Assembly (NCBI RefSeq): GCF_022479115.1
Contig: NZ_CP092497.1
Coordinates: forward strand, 1,984,001-2,048,000
Origin: Amycolatopsis sp. EV170708-02-1
GTDB taxonomy: Bacteria; Actinomycetota; Actinomycetes; Mycobacteriales; Pseudonocardiaceae
Direction: 5' to 3'
DNA: 64,000 nt
Shown here: one piece after another, positions 54,682 through 63,234 of the stretch
Position numbering within the stretch: the stretch's first letter is position 1
How the letters are laid out: each line of letters begins with the position of its first letter
Position numbers and translations under genes: made by a program
Notes under the pieces: model-generated
The model's database searches: none
What the model saw: the letters and a program-made list of their open reading frames with translations, nothing else
Told to the model about the DNA's origin: nothing

Positions 54682-54705
54682 GTTTTGAACCGACCGATCC
54701 AAAAC
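54682..54705. promoter_or_regulatory. TetR operator 1 and leaderless tetR promoter
   Basis: GTTTTG (54682-54687) and CAAAAC (54700-54705) are inverted arms with 12 bases between. TTGAAC (54685-54690) and TACGGT (54710-54715) may be the -35 and -10 of tetR, with the ATG 7 bases after the -10. The site lies inside the promoter. A second copy is at 55341-55364. Confidence 0.7.
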
Positions 54706-54722
54706 CTGGTACGGTCGCTTCC

Positions 54723-55307
54723 ATGGCCAGGCCGAAGGAATTCGACGAGCGCGCCGCGGTCGGGCGCGCCATGGACGCGTTCTGGGCACGCGGTTACGAG
54801 GGCACGTCGACACAGGCCCTCTGCGAAGCCACCGGTTTGGGTCGCAGCAGCATCTACAACACCTTCACCAGCAAGCACGCGCTGTTCATGCGCGCGCTCG
54901 ACCACTACGCCGAACGCGGGATCGCGGCCAGGACCGCCTTGTTCGAAGAACCCAGGACCGGCATCGAGCGGATCCGTGCCCTGTTCGCGTACACGATCGA
55001 CGAAGAGGTCGAGCATCACGGCCGGGGCTGCCTCGTGGTCAACACGGTGGCCGAGTTCGGCGAGCGCGATCCCGAGATCAAGGCACGGATCGACGCCGAC
55101 ACCCGGCGGCACCTCTCCCTTCTTTCGGCCTGCGCCAAGGAAGGACAACTCGACGGGACGATCGACAGCGGTCGCGAACCCGGCGCCGTCGCCGAGTTCG
55201 CGCACAGCACCGTCGCCGGACTCCGGCTGATGTCCCGCCGCGGCGCCGACCGGGCGGCGATGGAGGCCGTCGCCGCCATCGCCGTGGACGCGATCGCCGC
55301 GAAGTAG
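54723..55307 (+). CDS. TetR-family regulator of MFS cassette
   Basis: 194 residues, AcrR-like. DNA-binding helices: [20 protein letters not shown], then [20 protein letters not shown]. The C-terminal ligand domain contains [17 protein letters not shown], common in TetR_C_16/YxaF-like regulators. The transcript seems leaderless. Matching operators lie before this gene and before the MFS gene that follows, so it should repress both. It diverges from ferrochelatase, whose transcription could also feel operator 1. Confidence 0.9.
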   Translation: MARPKEFDERAAVGRAMDAFWARGYEGTSTQALCEATGLGRSSIYNTFTSKHALFMRALDHYAERGIAARTALFEEPRTGIERIRALFAYTIDEEVEHHGRGCLVVNTVAEFGERDPEIKARIDADTRRHLSLLSACAKEGQLDGTIDSGREPGAVAEFAHSTVAGLRLMSRRGADRAAMEAVAAIAVDAIAAK

Positions 55308-55340
55308 ACCGAAACAACCCCTGTGCGCAACGCTGCCCAC

Positions 55341-55364
55341 ATTTTGGACTGAACGATACAAAAC
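55341..55364 (+). promoter_or_regulatory. TetR operator 2, before MFS gene
   Basis: ATTTTG (55341-55346) and CAAAAC (55359-55364) with 12 bases between. Aligned with operator 1, 17 of 24 bases agree, including TTTTG, AC, GA, CGAT and CAAAAC. It lies 15 bases before the MFS start. Confidence 0.7.
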
Positions 55365-55378
55365 TGGAGGGAAGTCCC

Positions 55379-56560
55379 TTGCCTTTGGCAGTCTGCGTTC
55401 TCGGACTGAGCGTGTTCGCGCTCGGCACGTCCGAGTTCATGATCACCGGCCTGCTCCCGGGAATGGCGGCCGATCTGCACGTCGGCATCCCGGAGGCCGG
55501 GCTGCTCATCTCGGCCTTCGCGATCGGCATGGTCGTCGGCGCTCCCCTGCTCGCGATCGCGACGCTGAGGGTGCCGAGGCGCGCCACCCTGATGGCCCTG
55601 CTCGTCGTCTTCGGCCTCTCGCACGTCGTGGGCGCGCTGGGATCCGGGTACGCCCTGCTCTTCGCGACACGCGTCGTCAGCGCGGTCGCCTGCGCCGGAT
55701 TCTGGGCGGTCGCGGCGGCCACCGCGGTCGCGCTCGTCCCGGTCGAACGCCGCGGCCGCGCGCTGGCCATCCTGGTCGGCGGGCTCACCGTCGCGAACAT
55801 CGCGGGCGTGCCCGCCGGGACCTTCCTCGGCCAGCACGCGGGCTGGCGGGCGGCCTTCTGGGCGGTCACGGTGCTGACCGTCATCGCGTTGATCGGGGTC
55901 TTCGCCCTGGTTCCGGAGACGCAGAACGGCGAAGACAAGACCGACGTCGCGACCGAACTGCGGCTCTACCGAGGCGGCCGGTTCTGGCTGGCGCTCGGCG
56001 TGATCGCGCTCGCGCAGGCGATGATCTTCGCGACCTTCAGCTACCTCGCCCCCTTGCTGACCGAGGTCGCAGGGCTGCCGGAAAGCTGGGTGCCGGGCGT
56101 GCTTTCCCTGTTCGGGCTCGGCGCGCTGATCGGTATCACCGCCGGCGGCAGGCTAGCCGACGCGAGGCCCTTCGCGACCCTCTACGGCGGCCTCGCCGTC
56201 GCCCTGCTCGCCCTGGTCCTGCTCGCGCTCTCCGGCCCAGCGACGCCGGTCGCCATCTTCGCCGTGTTCCTGTTCGGCGTCGCCGGATTCGGGGTCAATC
56301 CCGCCTTGAACGTCCGCGCCTTCGCCGTGGCGGGCAACGCGCCCACGCTCGTCGGCGCGAGCACGACCGCCGCGTTCAACGTCGGCAACACCGTCGGCCC
56401 GTGGCTCGGCGGCGAGTCGATCGACGCCGGTCTCGGCTATCCCAGCGTGGCGTGGGTGAGCGTCGGGCTCGGGGTCGCCACCGTCGTCGCACTCACCTTC
56501 GCCGCCGGTGTCCAGCGCACCGACGACACCCGTCTGCTCCGCGAACCCGTTACCCAGTAA
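55379..56560 (+). CDS. MFS drug-efflux transporter (Cmx/CmlA-like)
   Basis: 393 residues, about 12 membrane helices, starting at TTG (LPLAVCVLGLSVFALGTSEF) behind ACTGGAGGGAAGTCCC. The first helix with TSEFMITGLLPGMAADLHVG and the VPAGTFLGQHAGWRAAFW motif are typical of the chloramphenicol/arabinose DHA1 exporters. Export of a drug by proton antiport is predicted; chloramphenicol itself is only a possibility. TetR is upstream and an NTF2-like gene follows 8 bases downstream. Confidence 0.9.
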   Translation: MPLAVCVLGLSVFALGTSEFMITGLLPGMAADLHVGIPEAGLLISAFAIGMVVGAPLLAIATLRVPRRATLMALLVVFGLSHVVGALGSGYALLFATRVVSAVACAGFWAVAAATAVALVPVERRGRALAILVGGLTVANIAGVPAGTFLGQHAGWRAAFWAVTVLTVIALIGVFALVPETQNGEDKTDVATELRLYRGGRFWLALGVIALAQAMIFATFSYLAPLLTEVAGLPESWVPGVLSLFGLGALIGITAGGRLADARPFATLYGGLAVALLALVLLALSGPATPVAIFAVFLFGVAGFGVNPALNVRAFAVAGNAPTLVGASTTAAFNVGNTVGPWLGGESIDAGLGYPSVAWVSVGLGVATVVALTFAAGVQRTDDTRLLREPVTQ

Positions 56561-56568
56561 GGAGAAAC

Positions 56569-56973
56569 ATGTCCGAGCGAACCAAGGCCACCCTCGACGA
56601 GTTCTTCCGCCGGATGTCCACAGGAGACACTGACGGCGCCACGGAACTCTTCGCCGACAGCGTCGCGTGGGACATCCCCGGCGCGACGGAGCTGGTCCCG
56701 TGGATCGGCCCGCGCCGGAACCGGGCGGAGATCCGCGAGTTCTACGACCTGCTCGACAAGGGCCTCGTCAAGGACCGGTTCGACGTCGAACGCGTCCTCG
56801 TCGACGGGCCGCACGCGGTCGCGATCGGCCGTCTCCGCTCGACGATCCGCAGCACCGGCAAGGTGATCCAGACGGCCTTCACGATCGAGTTCGAGGTGGA
56901 CGACGCCGGCCTGATCACCAAATACCTGCTGCTCGAGGACTCCTGGCACGTCGCGAACGCCGTCCTCCCCTGA
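56569..56973 (+). CDS. NTF2-like (SnoaL-type) protein
   Basis: 134 residues from the ATG at 56569 behind AAGGAGAAAC. The fold is recognised from LDEFFRRMSTGDTDGATELF followed by DSVAWDIPG, and the closing GLITKYLLLEDSWHVANAV. Family members bind or transform small polar aromatics, or protect against them. It shares the TetR-MFS transcript, so its ligand may be the transported compound. It converges on fabI across a hairpin. Confidence 0.85.
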   Translation: MSERTKATLDEFFRRMSTGDTDGATELFADSVAWDIPGATELVPWIGPRRNRAEIREFYDLLDKGLVKDRFDVERVLVDGPHAVAIGRLRSTIRSTGKVIQTAFTIEFEVDDAGLITKYLLLEDSWHVANAVLP

Positions 56974-56975
56974 CA

Positions 56976-57027
56976 CGCGTGAAGGCCCCTTCCCGCGGCT
57001 CAGCCGAGGGAAGGGGGCCTTCACGCG
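56976..57027. terminator. Bidirectional palindromic terminator (family B)
   Basis: Arms 56976-56998 and 57004-57027 pair with one bulge and one mismatch; the core is CGCGTGAAGGCCCC. It fills the gap between the convergent NTF2-like and fabI stops. Confidence 0.78.
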
Positions 57028-57036
57028 CATCGAGAC

Positions 57037-57804
57037 TCAGATGCCGAGTGCGTGCACTCCGCCGTCGACCATGATCATCGAGCCGGTGGTGGCGGGCAGC
57101 CAGTCCGACAGGACGGCGCAGACGGACTTCGCCGTCGGGTCCGGGTCGGAGCTGTCCCAGCCGAGCGGCGCGCGGTCGCCCCAGCCCTCCTCCAGGTCGG
57201 AGAAGCCGGGGATCGACTTCGCGGCCATGGTCTTCATCGGACCGGCGCTGACCAGGTTGACCCGGATCCCCTTCGGGCCGAGGTCGCGCGCCAGGTACCG
57301 GTTCACCGACTCCAGCGCCGCCTTCGCCACGCCCATCCAGTTGTAGACGGGCCACGCGACGCGCGCGTCGAAGTCCATGCCGACGATCGACGAACCGCGC
57401 GAGAGCAGCGGCAGCGTCGCGACCGTGAGCGCCTTGAAGGAGTACGCCGAGACGTCGACGGCCACCTTCACGTCCTCGCTCGGGGCGTCCAGGAACGGCG
57501 CGCCGAGGCAGGACTGCGGGGCGAACCCGATCGAGTGCAGCACGCCATCGAGCCCGTCGACGTGCTCACGCACGCGGTCGGCGAGGGAGTCGAGGTGCTC
57601 CTGGTTGGTGACGTCCAGCTCCAGCACCGGCGCCGGCTCGGGGAGCCGCTTGGCGATGCGCTCGACGAGCGACAGCCTGCCGAAGCCGGTGAGCACGACC
57701 TTCGCGCCCTCCTGCTGCGCGATCTTGGCCGCGTGGAACGCGAGCGAGGCGTCGGTGATGACGCCGGTGATCAGCAGGCGCTTGCCTTCGAGCAGTCCTG
57801 GCAC
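57037..57804 (-). CDS. inhA: Enoyl-ACP reductase, InhA/FabI type
   Basis: NADH-dependent enoyl-ACP reductase, the last step of each fatty-acid elongation cycle. 255 residues from the GTG at 57804. It has KRLLITGVITDASLAFHAAK, the catalytic Tyr and Lys in WPVYNWMGVAKAAL, and NLVSAGPMKTMAAKSIPGF, closely like mycobacterial InhA. The site GGAGGTCCC precedes the start. It follows fabG by 50 bases, as in the mycobacterial mabA-inhA operon. In mycobacteria hemZ comes next; here a TetR-MFS cassette intervenes. Confidence 0.95.
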   Translation of the reverse strand: MPGLLEGKRLLITGVITDASLAFHAAKIAQQEGAKVVLTGFGRLSLVERIAKRLPEPAPVLELDVTNQEHLDSLADRVREHVDGLDGVLHSIGFAPQSCLGAPFLDAPSEDVKVAVDVSAYSFKALTVATLPLLSRGSSIVGMDFDARVAWPVYNWMGVAKAALESVNRYLARDLGPKGIRVNLVSAGPMKTMAAKSIPGFSDLEEGWGDRAPLGWDSSDPDPTAKSVCAVLSDWLPATTGSMIMVDGGVHALGI

Positions 57805-57854
57805 GGGACCTCCAGTCCGGAGTGGTTTGCGATCGGTACGGGAAAACGGGGACG

Positions 57855-58683
<829 letters not shown>

Positions 58684-58751
58684 AACCGCGCCGAAACCTT
58701 GCCCGGCGGTCACGGATTGTTCACCGTGAGCCGGAACACAGGAGGTCAAAG

Positions 58752-60110
58752 ATGACAACCCGGATCGGCGAATCCACGCCGCCCGTGAGCGAACGTCGAG
58801 TCGTCGGCAACGTGCTGCGCGGCTCGATCGGCAACCTGGTCGAGTGGTACGACTGGTACGCCTACGCCGCCTTCACCACGTACTTCGCCAAGTCCTTCTT
58901 CCCCACCAAGGACACGACGGCGGCCTTCCTCGGCACCGCGGCGGTGTTCGCCGTCGGCTTCCTCATGCGGCCGCTCGGCGGCTGGATGCTCGGCCGGTTC
59001 GCGGACCGCTTCGGGCGACGAAGCGCACTCGTGCTTTCCGTCACGTTGATGGCGACGGGGTCGCTGATGATCGCCGTGACACCGACCTACGCCACGATCG
59101 GGATCGCCGCGCCGATCCTGCTGCTGGTGGCCCGGCTCGTCCAGGGGCTCTCGGTCGGCGGCGAGTATTCGACCTCCGCGACCTATCTGTCCGAAGTGGC
59201 CACTCCGGGCAAACGCGGTTTCTACTCCAGCTTCCAGTACGTGACGCTGTACGGCGGCCAGCTGCTGGCGCTCGGCCTCCAGCTGCTCCTGCAGGCCGTC
59301 CTGACCGAGCAGCAGCTGACCTCGTGGGGCTGGCGCATCGCCTTCGTCGTCGGCGCGCTCGCCGCGGTCGTGGTGATGGTCCTGCGCCGCGGAATGGACG
59401 AGTCGGCCAGCTTCGAGGAGACCAAGGCCTCCGGCACCGGCAAGGACGCGGGCGACAAGGGCACGCTGCGCGCGCTGATCAAGTACCCCAAGGAGATCGC
59501 GCTCGTCGTCGGCCTCACCCTCGGCGGCACGGTGTCGTTCTACACCTTCGCCACCTACAGCCAGAAGTTCATGGAGAACACTGCGGGCATCCCGCGCCGG
59601 ACGGTCACGCTGATCCTGTTCTGCGCGATCCTCGTCGCCGCGATCCTGCAGCCGTTCGCGGGCAAGCTCTCCGACCGCATCGGCCGCCGTCCGCTGCTGA
59701 TGTTCTTCGGGATCGCGGGCACCCTGCTGACCGTCCCGATCATGACGCTGATGGGCGGGACGAAGGAGCCGGTGCTCGCCTTCCTGCTGATGCTGGCCGG
59801 CCTGGTGATCGTCACCGGGTACACCTCCATCAACGCGATCGTGAAGGCCGAGCTGTTCCCGACGAAGATCCGCGCGATCGGCGTCGGTCTCCCCTACGCG
59901 CTCACCGTGGCGATCTTCGGCGGCACCGCCGAGCTCATCGCACAGGCGCTGAAGGGGGCGGGCCACGAATCGGTGTTCTTCTACTACGTCGCGGGCTGTG
60001 TCCTGGTGTCGCTCATCGTGTACGGCACAATGCGGGAAACCTCGAAGACCTCGGAGCTGGACAAGAAGAAGCGGCCCGAGCCTGAGCTCGTGTCCGGCCG
60101 CGAAGGCTAG
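58752..60110 (+). CDS. MHS-family (KgtP/ProP-like) permease
   Basis: 452 residues with 12 membrane helices, of the metabolite:H+ symporter family. Hallmarks: NLVEWYDWYAYAAFTTYFAK, the loop GRFADRFGRRSALV, and LVQGLSVGGEYSTSATYLSE. Family members import dicarboxylates such as alpha-ketoglutarate, or compatible solutes. The ATG follows CAGGAGGTCAAAG. A response regulator, sensor kinase and TAXI binding protein follow within 0-20 bases, so it is probably the transport output of that signalling unit. Confidence 0.92.
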   Translation: MTTRIGESTPPVSERRVVGNVLRGSIGNLVEWYDWYAYAAFTTYFAKSFFPTKDTTAAFLGTAAVFAVGFLMRPLGGWMLGRFADRFGRRSALVLSVTLMATGSLMIAVTPTYATIGIAAPILLLVARLVQGLSVGGEYSTSATYLSEVATPGKRGFYSSFQYVTLYGGQLLALGLQLLLQAVLTEQQLTSWGWRIAFVVGALAAVVVMVLRRGMDESASFEETKASGTGKDAGDKGTLRALIKYPKEIALVVGLTLGGTVSFYTFATYSQKFMENTAGIPRRTVTLILFCAILVAAILQPFAGKLSDRIGRRPLLMFFGIAGTLLTVPIMTLMGGTKEPVLAFLLMLAGLVIVTGYTSINAIVKAELFPTKIRAIGVGLPYALTVAIFGGTAELIAQALKGAGHESVFFYYVAGCVLVSLIVYGTMRETSKTSELDKKKRPEPELVSGREG

Positions 60111-60126
60111 GCGGGAAGGTGTGGCC

Positions 60127-60789
60127 GTGCGGGTGCTGCTCGTCGAGGACGACACCGGTGTCGCCGACGCGATCGCCGAAGCGCTGCAAACGCGCGGCCA
60201 CACCGTCTCCCACGCGATCCGCGGCAGCGACGCGCTGCACCGGCATCGCGCCGCGGACGTGATCCTGCTGGACCTCAACCTGCCGGACATGCACGGGCTC
60301 GACGTGCTCAGGAAGGTCCGTCAGGTGTCGCCGGTGCCGGTGCTCGTGCTCACGGCGAGCGGGGACGAACGGTCGGTGGTGCGCGGGCTGCGGCTCGGCG
60401 CCGACGACTACCTGACGAAACCGGTCCGCTTGGCCGAGCTGCTGGCGAGGATGGACGCCGTCGTCCGCCGCGCCGCCGTCTCCGCGGCGCCGCAGGACGG
60501 CGTCGTGCGCGTCGAGGACGTCGAGATCGACCTCGGCGCGCGACGGGTGCTGGTCGACGGGCACGACATCGGGCTCACCGCCAAGGAGTTCGCCGTACTG
60601 GCGGTGCTCGCCGCCCGCCCGGGTACCGCGGTGAGCCGCCAGCAGCTGATGGACGAGGTCTGGGGCGACGCGTACCTCGCCGTCTCCCGTTCGCTCGACG
60701 TGCACCTGACCCAGCTGCGCGCGAAGCTCGACCGGCCCGGCCTGCTGACCACCATCCGGGGTTTCGGCTACCGGCTGGGCCGGGGCTGA
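60127..60789 (+). CDS. OmpR-family response regulator
   Basis: 220 residues from the GTG at 60127 (VRVLLVEDD), with GGAAGG seven bases upstream; another GTG two codons earlier is possible. The receiver has the acidic pair EDD, phospho-acceptor Asp in ILLDLNLPD, Thr in LTASGDE and Lys in YLTKPVRL. The C-terminal winged helix is DIGLTAKEFAVLAVLAARPG to SLDVHLTQLRAKLDRPGLL. It is followed after 3 bases by its sensor kinase. Confidence 0.94.
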   Translation: MRVLLVEDDTGVADAIAEALQTRGHTVSHAIRGSDALHRHRAADVILLDLNLPDMHGLDVLRKVRQVSPVPVLVLTASGDERSVVRGLRLGADDYLTKPVRLAELLARMDAVVRRAAVSAAPQDGVVRVEDVEIDLGARRVLVDGHDIGLTAKEFAVLAVLAARPGTAVSRQQLMDEVWGDAYLAVSRSLDVHLTQLRAKLDRPGLLTTIRGFGYRLGRG

Positions 60790-60792
60790 CCG

Positions 60793-62196
60793 GTGCGCAC
60801 CCGGCTGCTGGTCGTCCTCGTCGCCCTCGCGCTGACGGTGGTCGCCGCGTTCGCGATCCCGCTGTTCGGGTCGACCGCCGCACAGCGCACCCAGCAGCTC
60901 GTGATCGCCCGCAACGCCGACGTCGACCGGTTCGTCGTCCTCGCCCAGCAGGCGGTCGACGCCGCCGATCCGACCGCGCTGGCGGTCGACGCCGAGCGGT
61001 ATTCGTCGTTATACGGCGAGGCGGTCGTGGTGGTCGACGCGCGCGGCGTGCCACTGGTCGAAACCGGCGGGATGACCGCCGCGGAACCGGTGGTCCGCTC
61101 GCTCGTCGAGGCCGCCCTGCGCAACCAGCCCGCGAAGGGCCCGGAACAGCTCAGCCCGTGGTCGGCCGATCCGGTCCATTTCGCCCGTCCGGTGGGCACC
61201 GGGACCCGGGTGGCCGGTGTCGTCGTGCTCCGCGCGTCGGTGACCACGGCGGCGGCCGACGTCGCCGCCCGCTGGGCCGCGATCGTCGCGGGCGCGGTGC
61301 TGGTCGCGGCGGTGTTCGTGCTGCTCGCGGTGCTGCTGGCCCGCTGGATGGTGCGGCCACTGCACGAACTGGAGACGGGCGTGCAGGCGGTGACCGAAGG
61401 ACATCGCGCGCAGGTCCCCGACCGGGCCGGGCCCCGTGAGCTGCGTTCGCTCGCGACGTCGTTCAACCGGATGTCCGACGCCGTCGTCGAGGCCTCCGAA
61501 CAGCAACGGAGGCTGGTCGCGGACGCGTCGCACCAGCTGCGGAACCCCATGGCCGCTTTGCGGTTGCGGGTGGACTCGCTCGCCGCACAGGTCGACGGCG
61601 ACGGTCAGAGGGCCTACCGGGCGACCGTCGCGGAGGTCGAGCGCCTGGAATCCCTGCTCGACGGATTGCTCGCGCTGGCGCTCGCCGAAAGCGCCGCGAC
61701 CCGGCTCGCCGCGGGCGAGTCCGGTGAAGAACCCTGCGATCTCCCTGCCGTCCTGGCCGAACGCGTCGACGCGTGGCGGCCCTCCGCCGAAGACGCGGGC
61801 GTGGGTCTCGCGGCGGCGGAAGGCCACGACGAGCCGGTGCCGGTGCGGTGCGAGGAAAGCGAACTGGCGCAAGTGCTGGACGTCCTGCTGGACAACGCGG
61901 TGCACTACGCGGGGCGCGGCGCCACGATCATCACCGGCTACGAAACCGGCGACACGACGGCGACGCTCTTCGTGTCCGACAACGGTCCCGGACTGTCCAA
62001 AGAGGACCGGGAGCGCGCGACCGAACGGTTCTGGCGTGCCGGGGGCGACGGCGCGCCACGCGGCACGGGCCTCGGCCTCGCGATCGCGAGCCAGCACGTG
62101 CTCGCCAGGGGCGGGAAGCTCGAACTACGTGAGGCGAAACCGCACGGCCTCGAAGTCCGCGTCGAACTCCCTCTCGCGGCAGGGGAAAAGGCATGA
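60793..62196 (+). CDS. Sensor histidine kinase
   Basis: 467 residues. Two membrane helices (about 6-27 and 155-180) enclose a 125-residue extracellular sensor region; then HAMP (MVRPLHELETGVQAVTEGHR), HisKA with His in LVADASHQLRNPMAALRLRV, and HATPase with N box LLDNAVHYAG and G box GTGLGLAIASQHV. Asn after the His (HQLRNP) is usual. It phosphorylates the adjacent regulator. The TAXI gene overlaps its stop by 4 bases, suggesting that the binding protein may present ligand to the sensor. Confidence 0.94.
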   Translation: MRTRLLVVLVALALTVVAAFAIPLFGSTAAQRTQQLVIARNADVDRFVVLAQQAVDAADPTALAVDAERYSSLYGEAVVVVDARGVPLVETGGMTAAEPVVRSLVEAALRNQPAKGPEQLSPWSADPVHFARPVGTGTRVAGVVVLRASVTTAAADVAARWAAIVAGAVLVAAVFVLLAVLLARWMVRPLHELETGVQAVTEGHRAQVPDRAGPRELRSLATSFNRMSDAVVEASEQQRRLVADASHQLRNPMAALRLRVDSLAAQVDGDGQRAYRATVAEVERLESLLDGLLALALAESAATRLAAGESGEEPCDLPAVLAERVDAWRPSAEDAGVGLAAAEGHDEPVPVRCEESELAQVLDVLLDNAVHYAGRGATIITGYETGDTTATLFVSDNGPGLSKEDRERATERFWRAGGDGAPRGTGLGLAIASQHVLARGGKLELREAKPHGLEVRVELPLAAGEKA

Positions 62197-63134
62197 CTGT
62201 CACCAGGCGCACCGCGCTCCTCGCCGGGCTCGCGACGATCGCCGGATGTTCGGCCACGGGCTATCAGGGACCGGAACGTGAGGTCCTCATCGCGGCGGGC
62301 GAGAACGGCGGTTTCTATCTGGCCTTCGCGGAACTCTTGGCCCAGCAGCTGAACCGGGCGGAACCACGGCTGCGGGCGACGGCCGTGGCCACCGAGGCCA
62401 GTGTCGAAAACCTGCGGCGGCTACGGGACGGCAGGGCCGATCTCGGACTCGTCCTCGGAGACGTCGCCGAATCCGCTTTCCTCGGCGCGGAGCCGTTCTC
62501 CGTCCCGATCGCGTTCTCGGCCATCGGCCGCGTCTACGAGAACTACCACCAGCTCGTCGTCCGGGTGGACGGCGGTGTGCGGTCACTCGCCGACCTGTCC
62601 GGCCGGCCGGTGGCGATGGGCGCGAGCGGGTCCGGCGTCGCGGTGTTCAGCAGTCGCCTGTTCGCCCGCGCCGGGGTGCCGGTGAAGGCGAAGAACCTGC
62701 TTCTGGGCGAAGCGATCAACGCGCTGGCCGCGCACGAGGTCGACGCGCTGCTCTGGTCCGGCGGGATCCCGACCCCCGCGCTCACCGAGCTGAACCGCAC
62801 CACCCCGATCACGCTCCTCCCGCTCGACGGCCACCTTCCCGCGCTGCGCGCCGGCTTCGGTCCGGTGTACGACCAGGTCCACGTGCCGGCGCAGGCCTAT
62901 CAGGGGGTCGGCGAGCTGCGGACGATCGGCGTCGCGAACCTGCTGCTGGCGGCTCCTTCGCTGCCCGACGACGTCGCGGCCGCGGTGGCGCGCGTGCTGG
63001 CCGGGCACGCCGCCGATCTCGTCCCCGCGGCCGCGGTGGGAACGCAGTTCCTCGACGTCCGGACGCTGATCGGCACCGGGAAGGTCCCGCTGCATCCCGG
63101 AGCCGCCTCGGCCTACCGTGCCCTGCACGGGTGA
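62193..63134 (+). CDS. TAXI-family solute-binding lipoprotein
   Basis: 313 residues. The N-terminus is a lipoprotein signal with lipobox TIAGC (Cys19). The TAXI (TRAP-associated extracytoplasmic immunogenic) domain shows AAGENGGFYLAFAELLAQQL, GRADLGLVLGDVAESAFLG and LWSGGIPTPALTEL. TAXI proteins normally serve TRAP transporters for small dicarboxylates or glutamate, but no TRAP membrane genes are present in the visible sequence. It is coupled by ATGA to the sensor kinase, so a sensory role is more likely than transport. Confidence 0.9.
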   Translation: MTVTRRTALLAGLATIAGCSATGYQGPEREVLIAAGENGGFYLAFAELLAQQLNRAEPRLRATAVATEASVENLRRLRDGRADLGLVLGDVAESAFLGAEPFSVPIAFSAIGRVYENYHQLVVRVDGGVRSLADLSGRPVAMGASGSGVAVFSSRLFARAGVPVKAKNLLLGEAINALAAHEVDALLWSGGIPTPALTELNRTTPITLLPLDGHLPALRAGFGPVYDQVHVPAQAYQGVGELRTIGVANLLLAAPSLPDDVAAAVARVLAGHAADLVPAAAVGTQFLDVRTLIGTGKVPLHPGAASAYRALHG

Positions 63135-63234
63135 TCGCGGCTCCATCTTCAGATGGATGCGCGTCGCACCGGGGCGCTGCCAGGGTCGGAAACAGGCGGC
63201 CACCGGGCCGCCCCGATCCGGAAGGATTCCAGCA

